From assembly GCF_936927845.1 (NCBI RefSeq), contig NZ_CAKZHV010000058.1, positions 124,001 to 188,000 of the forward strand: a DNA stretch of 64,000 bases, in the 5' to 3' direction. Shown here piece by piece: positions 18,089-25,169 of the stretch (positions are counted from its first letter, which is position 1; each line of letters opens with the position of its first letter). A model generated the notes under the pieces. The model saw nothing but the letters and a program-made list of their open reading frames with translations, was not told the DNA's origin and made no database searches. Position numbers and translations under genes: made by a program. Source of the stretch: an uncultured Sphingomonas sp. GTDB lineage: Bacteria > Pseudomonadota > Alphaproteobacteria > Sphingomonadales > Sphingomonadaceae.

Positions 18089-19915
18089 ATGTCGATCCGT
18101 CACCTGACGCTGGTGCTGCTCGCCAGCGCGGCCGCGTCCACCTCCGCGCAGACCCGTCCCGCCGCAGCACCGGTCGCCGCCAGCAGCACCGCCGCGGAGG
18201 ACGCGCGCCTGGTCGCGTTCCTCGACCGCGCGTTCGACGAGCAGGTCGCGCTCAGCCCAGAGGCGCAGACCAGCCTGGGGTTGAAGACCAACTACGATCG
18301 CCTCGACGATTACACCGATGCCGCGGCGGTCAAGAGCCGCGAGCTGGGTGAGCGCCAGCTCAAGCAGATGCGCGCGCAGTTCAGCCCCGCGCGGTTGGGG
18401 ACAAGTGCGCGGCTGAGCTACCGCCTGTTCGAGCAACAGGCCGAGCAGGCGCGCGAGGCGTTCCGCTTCCGCGATCACGGCTACATCATCTCGACCAACG
18501 GCAGCCCGATGGGCGAGGTGCCGGTGTTCCTGATCAACAACCATCGCATCGACTCGGCCGATGACGCGCGCGCGTACATCGCGCGGCTGCGCGATACCGA
18601 GCGCGTGATGCGCGAGAGCGCGGCCGAGCTGCGCGCGCGCGCGGCCAAAGGGATCGTCCCGCCCAAGCTCAACTTCGCCCCCGTCCGCGCCGACGCGACC
18701 AAGGTGGTGACGGGTGCGCCGTTCACGACCGGACCGGACACGGCGGTTCTTGCCGACTTTAAGAAGAAGGTCGCCGCGCTGCAGATCCCGCAGGCCGAGA
18801 AGGACAAGCTCGTCGCCGATGCGGTCGCGGCGATGACGGGTCCGTTCAAGCGCGGTTACGACGTGATGTTCGCAGCCCTCGACGCGGTCGAGCCGATGGC
18901 GAAAGGCGACAATGGCGCGTGGAGCCTGCCCGACGGTGCGGCTTATTATCAGCAGCGGCTGCGTGCGACGACGACGACCGACCTGACCGCGGACCAGATC
19001 CATCAGATCGGGCTTGACCAAGTCGCCTCGATCGGGCGCGAGATGGAGGCGATCAAGCGGCAGGTCGGCTTTACCGGCACGTTGCCCGAGTTCTTCAACT
19101 ACATCCGCACCGATCCGAAGTTCAAATATCCCAACACCGAGGCGGGCCGCGAACAGTATCTGTCCGACGCGCGCGCGGTGATCGCGGACATGATGGCAAA
19201 GGCGCCGCGCTGGTTCAGCCATTTGCCCAAGGCGAAGCTGGAAGTGCGCGCGGTCGAGAAATGGCGCGAGGCGACCGCGCCGACCGCTTTCTACAACCAG
19301 CCCGCGCCCGACGGTTCGCGCCCCGGCGTCTATTACGTCAATCTGGTCGACATGAACCAGACGCAGAAGGTGCAGATGGCGGGCATCTCGGTCCACGAGG
19401 GCGCGCCCGGCCACCATTTCCAGATCGCGCGCGCGATGGAGCTTGAAGGGCTGCCCAAGTTCCGCCGCTTCGGCGGCTACGGCGCTTATGCCGAGGGGTG
19501 GGGGCTCTACACCGAGCGGCTGGCGAAGGAGATGGGGGCGTACAAGGACCCGTATTCCGAGTTCGGGATGCTCTCGCTCCAGATGTGGCGCGCGATCCGG
19601 CTGGTGCTCGACACCGGCATTCATTCCAAGCGCTGGACCCGCGCGCAGGCGATCGCATACTTCAAGGCCAACAGCTCGGTCAGCGACACCGACATCGCGC
19701 GCGAGGTCGATCGCTACATCAACTGGCCGGGGCAGGCGACCGCGTACAAGATTGGCCAACTCAGGATCACCGAGCTGCGCGCCAAGGCCGAGCGCGCGCT
19801 GGGGCCGAAGTTCGACATCCGCGACTTCCACGAGGCGGTGCTGGCGCAGGGCGCGCTGCCGCTCGACGTGCTGGAGGAGCAGGTCGACCGCTACATCGCG
19901 GCGAAGAAGGGGTGA
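18089..19915 (+). CDS. Exported DUF885 family protein (zincin-type peptidase)
   Basis: This 608-aa secreted protein has a signal peptide (MSIRHLTLVLLASAAASTSAQ). The DUF885 metal-binding motif HEGAPGHHFQ lies at about residues 436-445, with EGWGLYTERL about 30 residues later supplying another Glu. Family members are thought to be metallopeptidases. GGGGAGAAG stands ahead of the ATG. It is co-directional with and 23 bases from the S10 gene. A tail-to-tail gap containing DnaA-like boxes and a palindromic repeat separates it from rpoN. Confidence 0.9.
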   Translation: MSIRHLTLVLLASAAASTSAQTRPAAAPVAASSTAAEDARLVAFLDRAFDEQVALSPEAQTSLGLKTNYDRLDDYTDAAAVKSRELGERQLKQMRAQFSPARLGTSARLSYRLFEQQAEQAREAFRFRDHGYIISTNGSPMGEVPVFLINNHRIDSADDARAYIARLRDTERVMRESAAELRARAAKGIVPPKLNFAPVRADATKVVTGAPFTTGPDTAVLADFKKKVAALQIPQAEKDKLVADAVAAMTGPFKRGYDVMFAALDAVEPMAKGDNGAWSLPDGAAYYQQRLRATTTTDLTADQIHQIGLDQVASIGREMEAIKRQVGFTGTLPEFFNYIRTDPKFKYPNTEAGREQYLSDARAVIADMMAKAPRWFSHLPKAKLEVRAVEKWREATAPTAFYNQPAPDGSRPGVYYVNLVDMNQTQKVQMAGISVHEGAPGHHFQIARAMELEGLPKFRRFGGYGAYAEGWGLYTERLAKEMGAYKDPYSEFGMLSLQMWRAIRLVLDTGIHSKRWTRAQAIAYFKANSSVSDTDIAREVDRYINWPGQATAYKIGQLRITELRAKAERALGPKFDIRDFHEAVLAQGALPLDVLEEQVDRYIAAKKG

Positions 19916-19949
19916 GGGTGTGACAGCCGATCGCGGCGTGTCGGTCGGC

Positions 19950-19969
19950 TGTTCATAAGCTGTGGATAA
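19950..19969 (-). other. Tandem DnaA-box-like pair
   Basis: TGTGGATAA at 19961-19969 is a perfect DnaA box in reverse orientation (TTATCCACA). TGTTCATAA at 19950-19958 differs at one position and lies 11 bases away, one helical turn. They sit in a 198-base tail-to-tail gap with no AT-rich unwinding element, so this is probably not a full origin. Confidence 0.4.
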
Positions 19970-20027
19970 GATGTTGGTAGCTGCGGCGGCGTATCGGATC
20001 GACGAGGACCGCAACCTCTGAAAACTC

Positions 20028-20104
20028 GTCATCCCGGGCTCGACCCGAAATGCCGCTGCCTTCGTCGCGTACAAGCGGGGACCCCGGATCAAGTCCGGGG
20101 TGAC
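20028..20104. repeat. Palindromic dispersed repeat, copy 1
   Basis: An imperfect palindrome of about 77 bases with outer arms GTCATCCCGGGCTCGACCCG and CCGGATCAAGTCCGGGGTGA. Two related copies occur at 47138 and 60002. It lies between the convergent DUF885 and rpoN genes and could form two hairpins that slow or end transcription. Confidence 0.8.
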
Positions 20105-20113
20105 CTAGGTGGC

Positions 20114-21586
20114 TTAACCCGCCAGCGCGCGGGCGCGGCGGCGCTGGACCGAGCTGCCGATTCCCATCGCCTCGCGATATTTCGCGACCGTGCGGCGCGC
20201 GATGTCGAAGCCCTTGGCATTGAGCAGTTCGACCAACGTGTCGTCCGACAGGATCTTGGCGCCTTCGTTCGCGATCAGCGCGCGGATCGCGCTTTTCACC
20301 GCCTCCGCCGACACCGCGTCGCCGCCGTCGGCCGACTGGATCGCGGAGGTGAAGAAGTATTTGAGCTCGAACAGCCCGCGCGCGCACGAGAGATATTTGT
20401 TCGAGGTCACGCGGCTGACGGTCGACTCGTGCATGTCGATCGCCTCGGCGATGCGCGACAGGGTGAGCGGGCGCAGGTGCGATACGCCGTGCAGGAAGAA
20501 CGCCTCCTGCTGACGCACCAGCTCGGTCGCGACGCGGATGATCGTGCGCTGCCGCTGGTCGAGCGCCTTGACCAGCCAGTTGGCGCTGGCGAGCTGATCG
20601 CCGAGCCACGCCTTGGACGCCTTGTCCTGTGCGCCCGCGGCAAGCTGGGCATGATAGCGCCGGTTGATCAGCACGCGCGGCAGCGTCGCGCCGTTGATCT
20701 CGACGTTCCAGCCCTTTGCCGCGCGCGTCACGTAGACATCGGGGACGACCGCGGGCGCGACCTCGCCGCCGAAGCGGCAGCCGGGTTTGGGATCATAGCC
20801 GCGCAGCTCGCGGATCATGTCGGCCATGTCCTCGTCGTCGACGTGGCACAGCCGTTTTAGGCGCGACAACTCGCCGCGCGCGAGCAGGTCCAGGTTGTCG
20901 ATCAACCGCGCCATGCACGGATCGTAGCGGTCGGCCTCCCTGGCCTGAAGCGCGAGGCATTCCGCCAGATCGCGCGCGCCAACGCCGGTCGGATCGAACG
21001 TCTGGATGGTGGAAAGCACCGCCTCGACCTGCGACAGCGGCACACCCAACCGCTGCGCGACCTCGAGCAAGCGGACCTGGAGATATCCCGCCTCGTCGAT
21101 GTGATCGATCAGGTGCTGCGCGATGAACAGGTCGCCTGCCGAAAAGGCGGTGCCCGCCTGGGCGAGCAGATGGTCGGCGAGACTCTCCGCGCGCGTATCG
21201 GCGAAGGCGTCGAGGTCGGGCATCTCGCCGCCCGACACGCTGCCGCCGCTAGGAACCAGCGAGGTGCCACCGTCCGACGGGCTATCGTCGAACCGCTCCG
21301 CCGCGATGTCGACGTCGAGCGCCTCGCCCGCGGCCTCGCCCGCCATTACCAGTTCGTCGGCACCCGCGGGTTCCTCGCGCGTCGGTGCTGATGTGTCGGG
21401 TGCGACCACGGGCGCGTCGTCGGCGGCGGATGCGGTTTCGAGCAGGGGGTTCTTCTCGACCTCCTCCGCGATCACGCCTTCGATCTCCAGGTTCGACAGC
21501 GCCAGCAGCTTGATCGCCTGCTGCAACTGCGGCGTCATCACCAAAGACTGCGACTGGCGCAGGTCGAGCCGCGGCGCGAGGCTCAT
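20114..21586 (-). CDS. rpoN: RNA polymerase sigma-54 factor RpoN
   Basis: This 490-aa sigma-54 starts with the activator-interacting region I, rich in Gln and Leu (MSLAPRLDLRQSQSLVMTPQLQQAIKLLALSN). A variable acidic region II follows, then the core-binding domain and a helix-turn-helix (LTLSRIAEAIDMHESTVSRV). The diagnostic RpoN box is near the end (ARRTVAKYRE). It should direct transcription with enhancer-binding ATPases at -24/-12 promoters. It follows lptB on the same strand after 130 bases, the usual order in proteobacteria. The hpf gene that often follows rpoN is absent. Confidence 0.97.
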   Translation of the reverse strand: MSLAPRLDLRQSQSLVMTPQLQQAIKLLALSNLEIEGVIAEEVEKNPLLETASAADDAPVVAPDTSAPTREEPAGADELVMAGEAAGEALDVDIAAERFDDSPSDGGTSLVPSGGSVSGGEMPDLDAFADTRAESLADHLLAQAGTAFSAGDLFIAQHLIDHIDEAGYLQVRLLEVAQRLGVPLSQVEAVLSTIQTFDPTGVGARDLAECLALQAREADRYDPCMARLIDNLDLLARGELSRLKRLCHVDDEDMADMIRELRGYDPKPGCRFGGEVAPAVVPDVYVTRAAKGWNVEINGATLPRVLINRRYHAQLAAGAQDKASKAWLGDQLASANWLVKALDQRQRTIIRVATELVRQQEAFFLHGVSHLRPLTLSRIAEAIDMHESTVSRVTSNKYLSCARGLFELKYFFTSAIQSADGGDAVSAEAVKSAIRALIANEGAKILSDDTLVELLNAKGFDIARRTVAKYREAMGIGSSVQRRRARALAG

Positions 21587-21716
21587 CGTTGGTCAGGCTC
21601 GCTCACGCGAGCGCGGCACCGGCCCACTCCCCCACCCGACCGCCCGGACAGCATACCGACGGAACGCTCGGGCGAGGGAGCGGGCCGGTACCGCACGAAC
21701 CTTGACCAGCCCATGG

Positions 21717-22499
21717 CTACAGCGTGAAGCCTTCGCCGAGGTAGAGCCGCCGCACGTTGGCGTCGGCGACCAGTTCCTCCGGGCTGCCGGTGAACAGCAC
21801 GCGCCCGTCGTAGATGATGTAGGCTCGGTCGACGATGTCGAGCGTTTCGCGCACGTTGTGGTCGGTGATCAGCACGCCGATGTCGCGGCGCTTCAGATCC
21901 TTCACCAGGTCGCGGATGTCGGCGATCGAGATCGGGTCGATGCCCGCGAACGGTTCGTCGAGCAGCATGATCGACGGATCGGCCGCGAGTGCCCGCGCGA
22001 TCTCGGCGCGCCGCCGCTCGCCGCCCGACAGTGCCATCGCGGGCGCGTCGCGCAATCGCGTCAGCCCGAATTCGTCGAGCAGCTTTTCCAGCTTCGCGCC
22101 GCGCGCCGCCGCGTCGGGCTCGGACAGTTCGAGCACGGTCATGATGTTCTTCTCGACCGACAGCCCGCGAAAGATCGAAGTTTCCTGCGGCAGGTATCCG
22201 AGCCCCAGGATCGCGCGGCGGTACATCGGCAGCCCGGTGATGTCGTCGCCGTCGAGCATGATGCGCCCGGCATCGGGCTTCACCAGCCCCATCACCGAGT
22301 AGAAGCACGTCGTCTTGCCCGCGCCGTTGGGACCGAGCAGCCCGATCACTTCGCCGCGCCCGACCGACACCGACACGTCGGTCAGCACCGTACGCTTGTC
22401 GTAGGACTTGGCGATCGAGACGACCTGCAGCCCGTGGCTGACCGGCGCCTCGTGGATCGCTTCAACGTCGTCCAGACCATGATCTAGCGTGGTGGCCAT
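21717..22499 (-). CDS. lptB: Lpt-type ABC transporter ATP-binding protein LptB
   Basis: This 260-aa ATPase powers envelope lipid export from the inner membrane. Walker A is GPNGAGKTTCF (about residues 56-66), the Q loop is LGYLPQETSIFRGLSVEKN, the signature is LSGGERRR and Walker B is IMLLDEPFAGIDP. The LptB-type C-terminus is VRRLYLGEGF. The start at 22499 gives the usual short N-terminus; the longer frame is unlikely. lptC and lptA, normally just upstream, are not here: the next gene upstream is divergent. Confidence 0.93.
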   Translation of the reverse strand: MATTLDHGLDDVEAIHEAPVSHGLQVVSIAKSYDKRTVLTDVSVSVGRGEVIGLLGPNGAGKTTCFYSVMGLVKPDAGRIMLDGDDITGLPMYRRAILGLGYLPQETSIFRGLSVEKNIMTVLELSEPDAAARGAKLEKLLDEFGLTRLRDAPAMALSGGERRRAEIARALAADPSIMLLDEPFAGIDPISIADIRDLVKDLKRRDIGVLITDHNVRETLDIVDRAYIIYDGRVLFTGSPEELVADANVRRLYLGEGFTL

Positions 22500-22661
22500 G
22501 CGCGCGGGCACTCTTGTGAAAACCGGATCGAGCGGAAGACGCAAACGGCGCGGCTTCCTGTTGCACGCTCTACGCCAAACCGCATCGGTCGCAAAGCGGG
22601 CTACATCGGCCTCCCGTTCGAAGCGCCGGCGCGCAACTGCCTGTTTTTTCAATCTGCTATG

Positions 22662-22675
22662 TTGATTGAGATCAG
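22662..22675 (+). promoter_or_regulatory. FNR/Crp-family operator-like palindrome
   Basis: TTGATTGAGATCAG matches the FNR/Anr/FixK consensus TTGAT-N4-ATCAA at nine of ten fixed positions. It lies about 47 bases upstream of the GntA-like start codon, within the divergent lptB/GntA-like gap. Regulation is inferred from the match only. Confidence 0.4.
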
Positions 22676-22722
22676 CACGATACGTTGGAACTGCGCGCGC
22701 GAGTCGCCCGTATGGCCTTCCC

Positions 22723-23433
22723 ATGCCTATGCCAGATACCCCGATGTTCCCTTGGCGCCACTCGGCGCAGGCGGAACTCGAAGCCATGATGCACGCCCAT
22801 GTCGACGATCGTGCCTTTCCGTGCGTCGGCGCGAAGGCGGCGCTTGCCAAGGGGACGTTGCAGGTGCTGGCGTGCAATCGCATCGACAGTTCGTGGGACG
22901 ATCTGCGCATCCACGACGGGCTGATGCGGTTCGCGCAGGCGTACCGTGACGAACCAGGCCTGTTCCGCAGCTTCGCGGTGGTGTTCGAAGGGCCCGATGA
23001 TCTCGACGAGGCGACGTTCGAGCAGGCCTTGTGGACACGTATCCAGTCGCTGTCGGACAAGGACGTGTGGCGCGGGCAGGATTACGACACACGCGTCAGC
23101 GCCGATCCGGATGACCCGCACTTTTCGCTGAGCTTCGGTGGTGAGGCGTTCTTCGTCGTCGGGCTCCACCCGCAGGCTTCGCGGCCGGCGCGCCGCTTCG
23201 GTCGCCCGACCATGGTGTTCAACCTCCACGACCAGTTCGAGACGCTGCGCGCGCAGGGACGATACGAGACGATGCGCGAGAAGATCATGGTGCGCGACGA
23301 GGCGATCGCGGGGTCGCGCAATCCGATGCTCGCGCGTCACGGCGCGTCGAGCGAGGCGCGCCAGTATAGCGGGCGGGTGGTCGAGGCCGGATGGCGCTGC
23401 CCGTTCCATTATTCGGGCGACACCGATCAGTGA
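22723..23433 (+). CDS. GntA/DcsA-like YqcI/YcgG family haem-dependent guanidino N-hydroxylase
   Basis: This 236-aa protein belongs to the YqcI/YcgG (GntA) family. Characterised relatives are haem enzymes that N-hydroxylate guanidino groups: DcsA on L-arginine in D-cycloserine synthesis, and GntA on L-enduracididine in guanitoxin synthesis. Family-like stretches are FPCVGAKAALAKGT near residue 27, the middle motif FFVVGLHPQASRPARRF, PTMVFNLHDQFE and the C-terminal WRCPFHYS. ATGs at 22723 and 22729 are both possible. The stop overlaps the DUF1989 start (GTGA), so the two products are co-made. Family membership is fairly secure; the substrate is unknown. Confidence 0.78.
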   Translation: MPMPDTPMFPWRHSAQAELEAMMHAHVDDRAFPCVGAKAALAKGTLQVLACNRIDSSWDDLRIHDGLMRFAQAYRDEPGLFRSFAVVFEGPDDLDEATFEQALWTRIQSLSDKDVWRGQDYDTRVSADPDDPHFSLSFGGEAFFVVGLHPQASRPARRFGRPTMVFNLHDQFETLRAQGRYETMREKIMVRDEAIAGSRNPMLARHGASSEARQYSGRVVEAGWRCPFHYSGDTDQ

Positions 23434-24035
23434 GCGCGGTCAACGTTAGCCACACCACGACCGAGATTCCGCCGCGCTCGGGCACCGCCTTCACGCTCGA
23501 CGCCGGGCAGATGCTGACCGTGATCGATCCGCGCGGGGTGCAGGTGGCCGATCTGCTCGCCTATAACCGCGACGACCTGCGCGAGGTGATCTCGTCGGGG
23601 CGGACGCTCGATTATGCCGAGACGATCAGGCTGACGACCGGGCACCTGCTCTATTCGAACCGTTCAAGACCGATGCTGGAGATCGTCGCGGACGACGTTG
23701 GCGTGCACGATTTCCTGCTGACGCCGTGTTCCTACGACACGTTTCACCATTTCTACCCCGACGAGCCGCCGCATCGCGGCTGTTTCGGGAACCTTGCCGC
23801 CGCGCTCGCCCCCTATGGCGTAACCGAGGACATGATCCCGATCGCGTTCAACTGCTTCATGAACGTGCCCGTGGACGGCGCGACAGGTCGGTTGCAGGTG
23901 TTGCCGCCCGTCAGCAAGGCGGGCGACCGCATCGTGTTCCGCGCCGCCATGGACCTCGTCATCGGACTGACCGCCTGCTCGGCGGGCGCGTCGAACGGTG
24001 GCAGCTTCAAGCCGATCGAATATAGGGTCGATTGA
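23430..24035 (+). CDS. DUF1989 (urea carboxylase-associated) family protein
   Basis: This 201-aa protein matches the urea carboxylase-associated DUF1989 family: IPPRSGTAFTLDAGQMLTVIDPRGVQVADL, then LTPCSYDTFHHFY and a late FNCFMNV. The conserved Cys and His residues in these motifs resemble a metal site. Characterised members are the two subunits of carboxyguanidine deiminase in guanidine breakdown, so a deiminase acting on a guanidino compound is a reasonable inference. It starts with GTG overlapping the previous stop. Its tail overlaps a small gene on the opposite strand by 29 bases. Confidence 0.82.
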   Translation: MSAVNVSHTTTEIPPRSGTAFTLDAGQMLTVIDPRGVQVADLLAYNRDDLREVISSGRTLDYAETIRLTTGHLLYSNRSRPMLEIVADDVGVHDFLLTPCSYDTFHHFYPDEPPHRGCFGNLAAALAPYGVTEDMIPIAFNCFMNVPVDGATGRLQVLPPVSKAGDRIVFRAAMDLVIGLTACSAGASNGGSFKPIEYRVD

Positions 24036-24186
24036 CCAGCCGCTCGCTGTCACGCACGTGCGCGGCGTAGAGATCGGCGCGCGCGAGATGGATCTGCCGG
24101 ATCGCGGGCGTGATCGCCCGGTCGGCCATGGCGCGCGCCTGTTCGGCACGATTGCGCCAGAAACTGATTTCGTCTTTGGTACCCAT
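24007..24186 (-). CDS. Small conserved hypothetical protein, 59 aa
   Basis: This is a 59-aa, Arg/Ala-rich and probably helical protein beginning MGTKDEISFWRNRAEQARAM, with AIRQIHLARADLYAAH in the middle. I recall short proteins with this pattern as common in sphingomonads, but no function is known to me. AAGGAGCC lies 6 bases before the ATG, a good ribosome-binding site. The gene overlaps the 3' end of the DUF1989 gene on the opposite strand. A longer upstream frame is less likely. Confidence 0.6.
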   Translation of the reverse strand: MGTKDEISFWRNRAEQARAMADRAITPAIRQIHLARADLYAAHVRDSERLVNRPYIRSA

Positions 24187-24262
24187 GTTCCGGCTCCTTC
24201 GGAAGAGCGCCTGGTCACGCGGCGACTGTGGAACATTGTGCACGCCGCGATTTGGGTCCGCA

Positions 24263-24289
24263 TTGACATGTATCAGCAGCGGGTAAAAT
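24263..24289 (+). promoter_or_regulatory. Candidate sigma-70 promoter for fdhD
   Basis: TTGACA at 24263 and TAAAAT at 24284 are separated by 15 bases, about 65 bases before the fdhD start. The spacing is short for a housekeeping promoter, so this is tentative. An inverted repeat CCGCAG/CTGCGG (24304-24326) follows in the leader. Confidence 0.3.
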
Positions 24290-24353
24290 TTCTCACCGTT
24301 TCTCCGCAGCTTGTGAGTTCCTGCGGCTCGTGGTGGTTCCGACAATCGGGTGA

Positions 24354-25163
24354 ATGGCGTTGACCCACCCCTATGGCTTCACGCGAGTCGCAGCGGATGG
24401 CACGTGCCAGGCGATCACGCGCCCGGCGGTGCCCGAATGCCCGATCGCGATCGAGGTCAACGGGGTCGGCTATGCGGTGATGATGGCGACCCCCGCCGAC
24501 CTGGATGATTTCGTCACCGGTTTCGCGCTGTCGGAGCGGATCGTCCCCGATCACGATGAGATCGCCGAGCTCGACCTGTTCGAGACGCCGCTCGGCTGGA
24601 TCGCGCGGCTGTCGGTCCCGCCCGCGCGTGCCGCCGCGGTCGCCGCGCGCGTCCGTGCGCGCGCGAGCGACAGTTCGTGCGGATTGTGCGGGATGGACAA
24701 TCTCGAGGCGGTCCACCGTGACCTGCCGCACGTGCCCGCGACCAAGATCGATCCGCCCGCGATCTTTCGCGCACTGGGTGCGATGCGCGCGCACCAGCCG
24801 CTCAATGCGGCCACCGGCGCGGCGCACGCGGCGATGCTGTGTTCGCCGGATGGTCAGGTCCGCCTCGCCCGCGAGGATGTCGGGCGCCACAATGCGTTCG
24901 ACAAGCTGATCGGCGCGATGGCGCGCGGCGGGCTGGAATGGGACGGCGGCTTTGCCTTGCTGTCGTCGCGCTGCTCGTACGAGCTGGTCGAGAAAGCGGC
25001 GCTGTCGCGATGCCCGGCGCTGGTCACCGTGTCGGCGGCGACCGATCTGGCGCTGGCACGCGCGGCGCAGGCGGGGCTGACACTCGTCAGCCTCGCGCGA
25101 TCGGACGCGGTTTTGTTCCCGTCGCCCGTGCCAGCCGGTACTTTTCTCCGCGTCGTGAGTTAG
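24354..25163 (+). CDS. fdhD: Formate dehydrogenase accessory sulfurtransferase FdhD
   Basis: This 269-aa sulfurtransferase passes sulfur from IscS to the molybdenum cofactor before it is inserted into formate dehydrogenase-type enzymes. The catalytic cysteine loop CGLCG is at about residues 113-117, and the family stretches MATPADLDDFVTGFALSE and EDVGRHNAFDKLIG are present. It is followed 6 bases later by the FdhF/YdeP-type oxidoreductase that it presumably activates, so the two are one functional unit. Confidence 0.95.
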   Translation: MALTHPYGFTRVAADGTCQAITRPAVPECPIAIEVNGVGYAVMMATPADLDDFVTGFALSERIVPDHDEIAELDLFETPLGWIARLSVPPARAAAVAARVRARASDSSCGLCGMDNLEAVHRDLPHVPATKIDPPAIFRALGAMRAHQPLNAATGAAHAAMLCSPDGQVRLAREDVGRHNAFDKLIGAMARGGLEWDGGFALLSSRCSYELVEKAALSRCPALVTVSAATDLALARAAQAGLTLVSLARSDAVLFPSPVPAGTFLRVVS

Positions 25164-25169
25164 GATCAC

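Noticed and set aside
17906..20092. A 728-codon minus-strand frame opposite the S10/DUF885 genes
   Set aside because: The plus-strand genes have signal peptides and catalytic motifs; the antisense frame has none.
19916..20113. Chromosomal origin of replication between DUF885 and rpoN
   Set aside because: Only one perfect and one near DnaA box, no AT-rich region, and much of the gap is a dispersed palindromic repeat.
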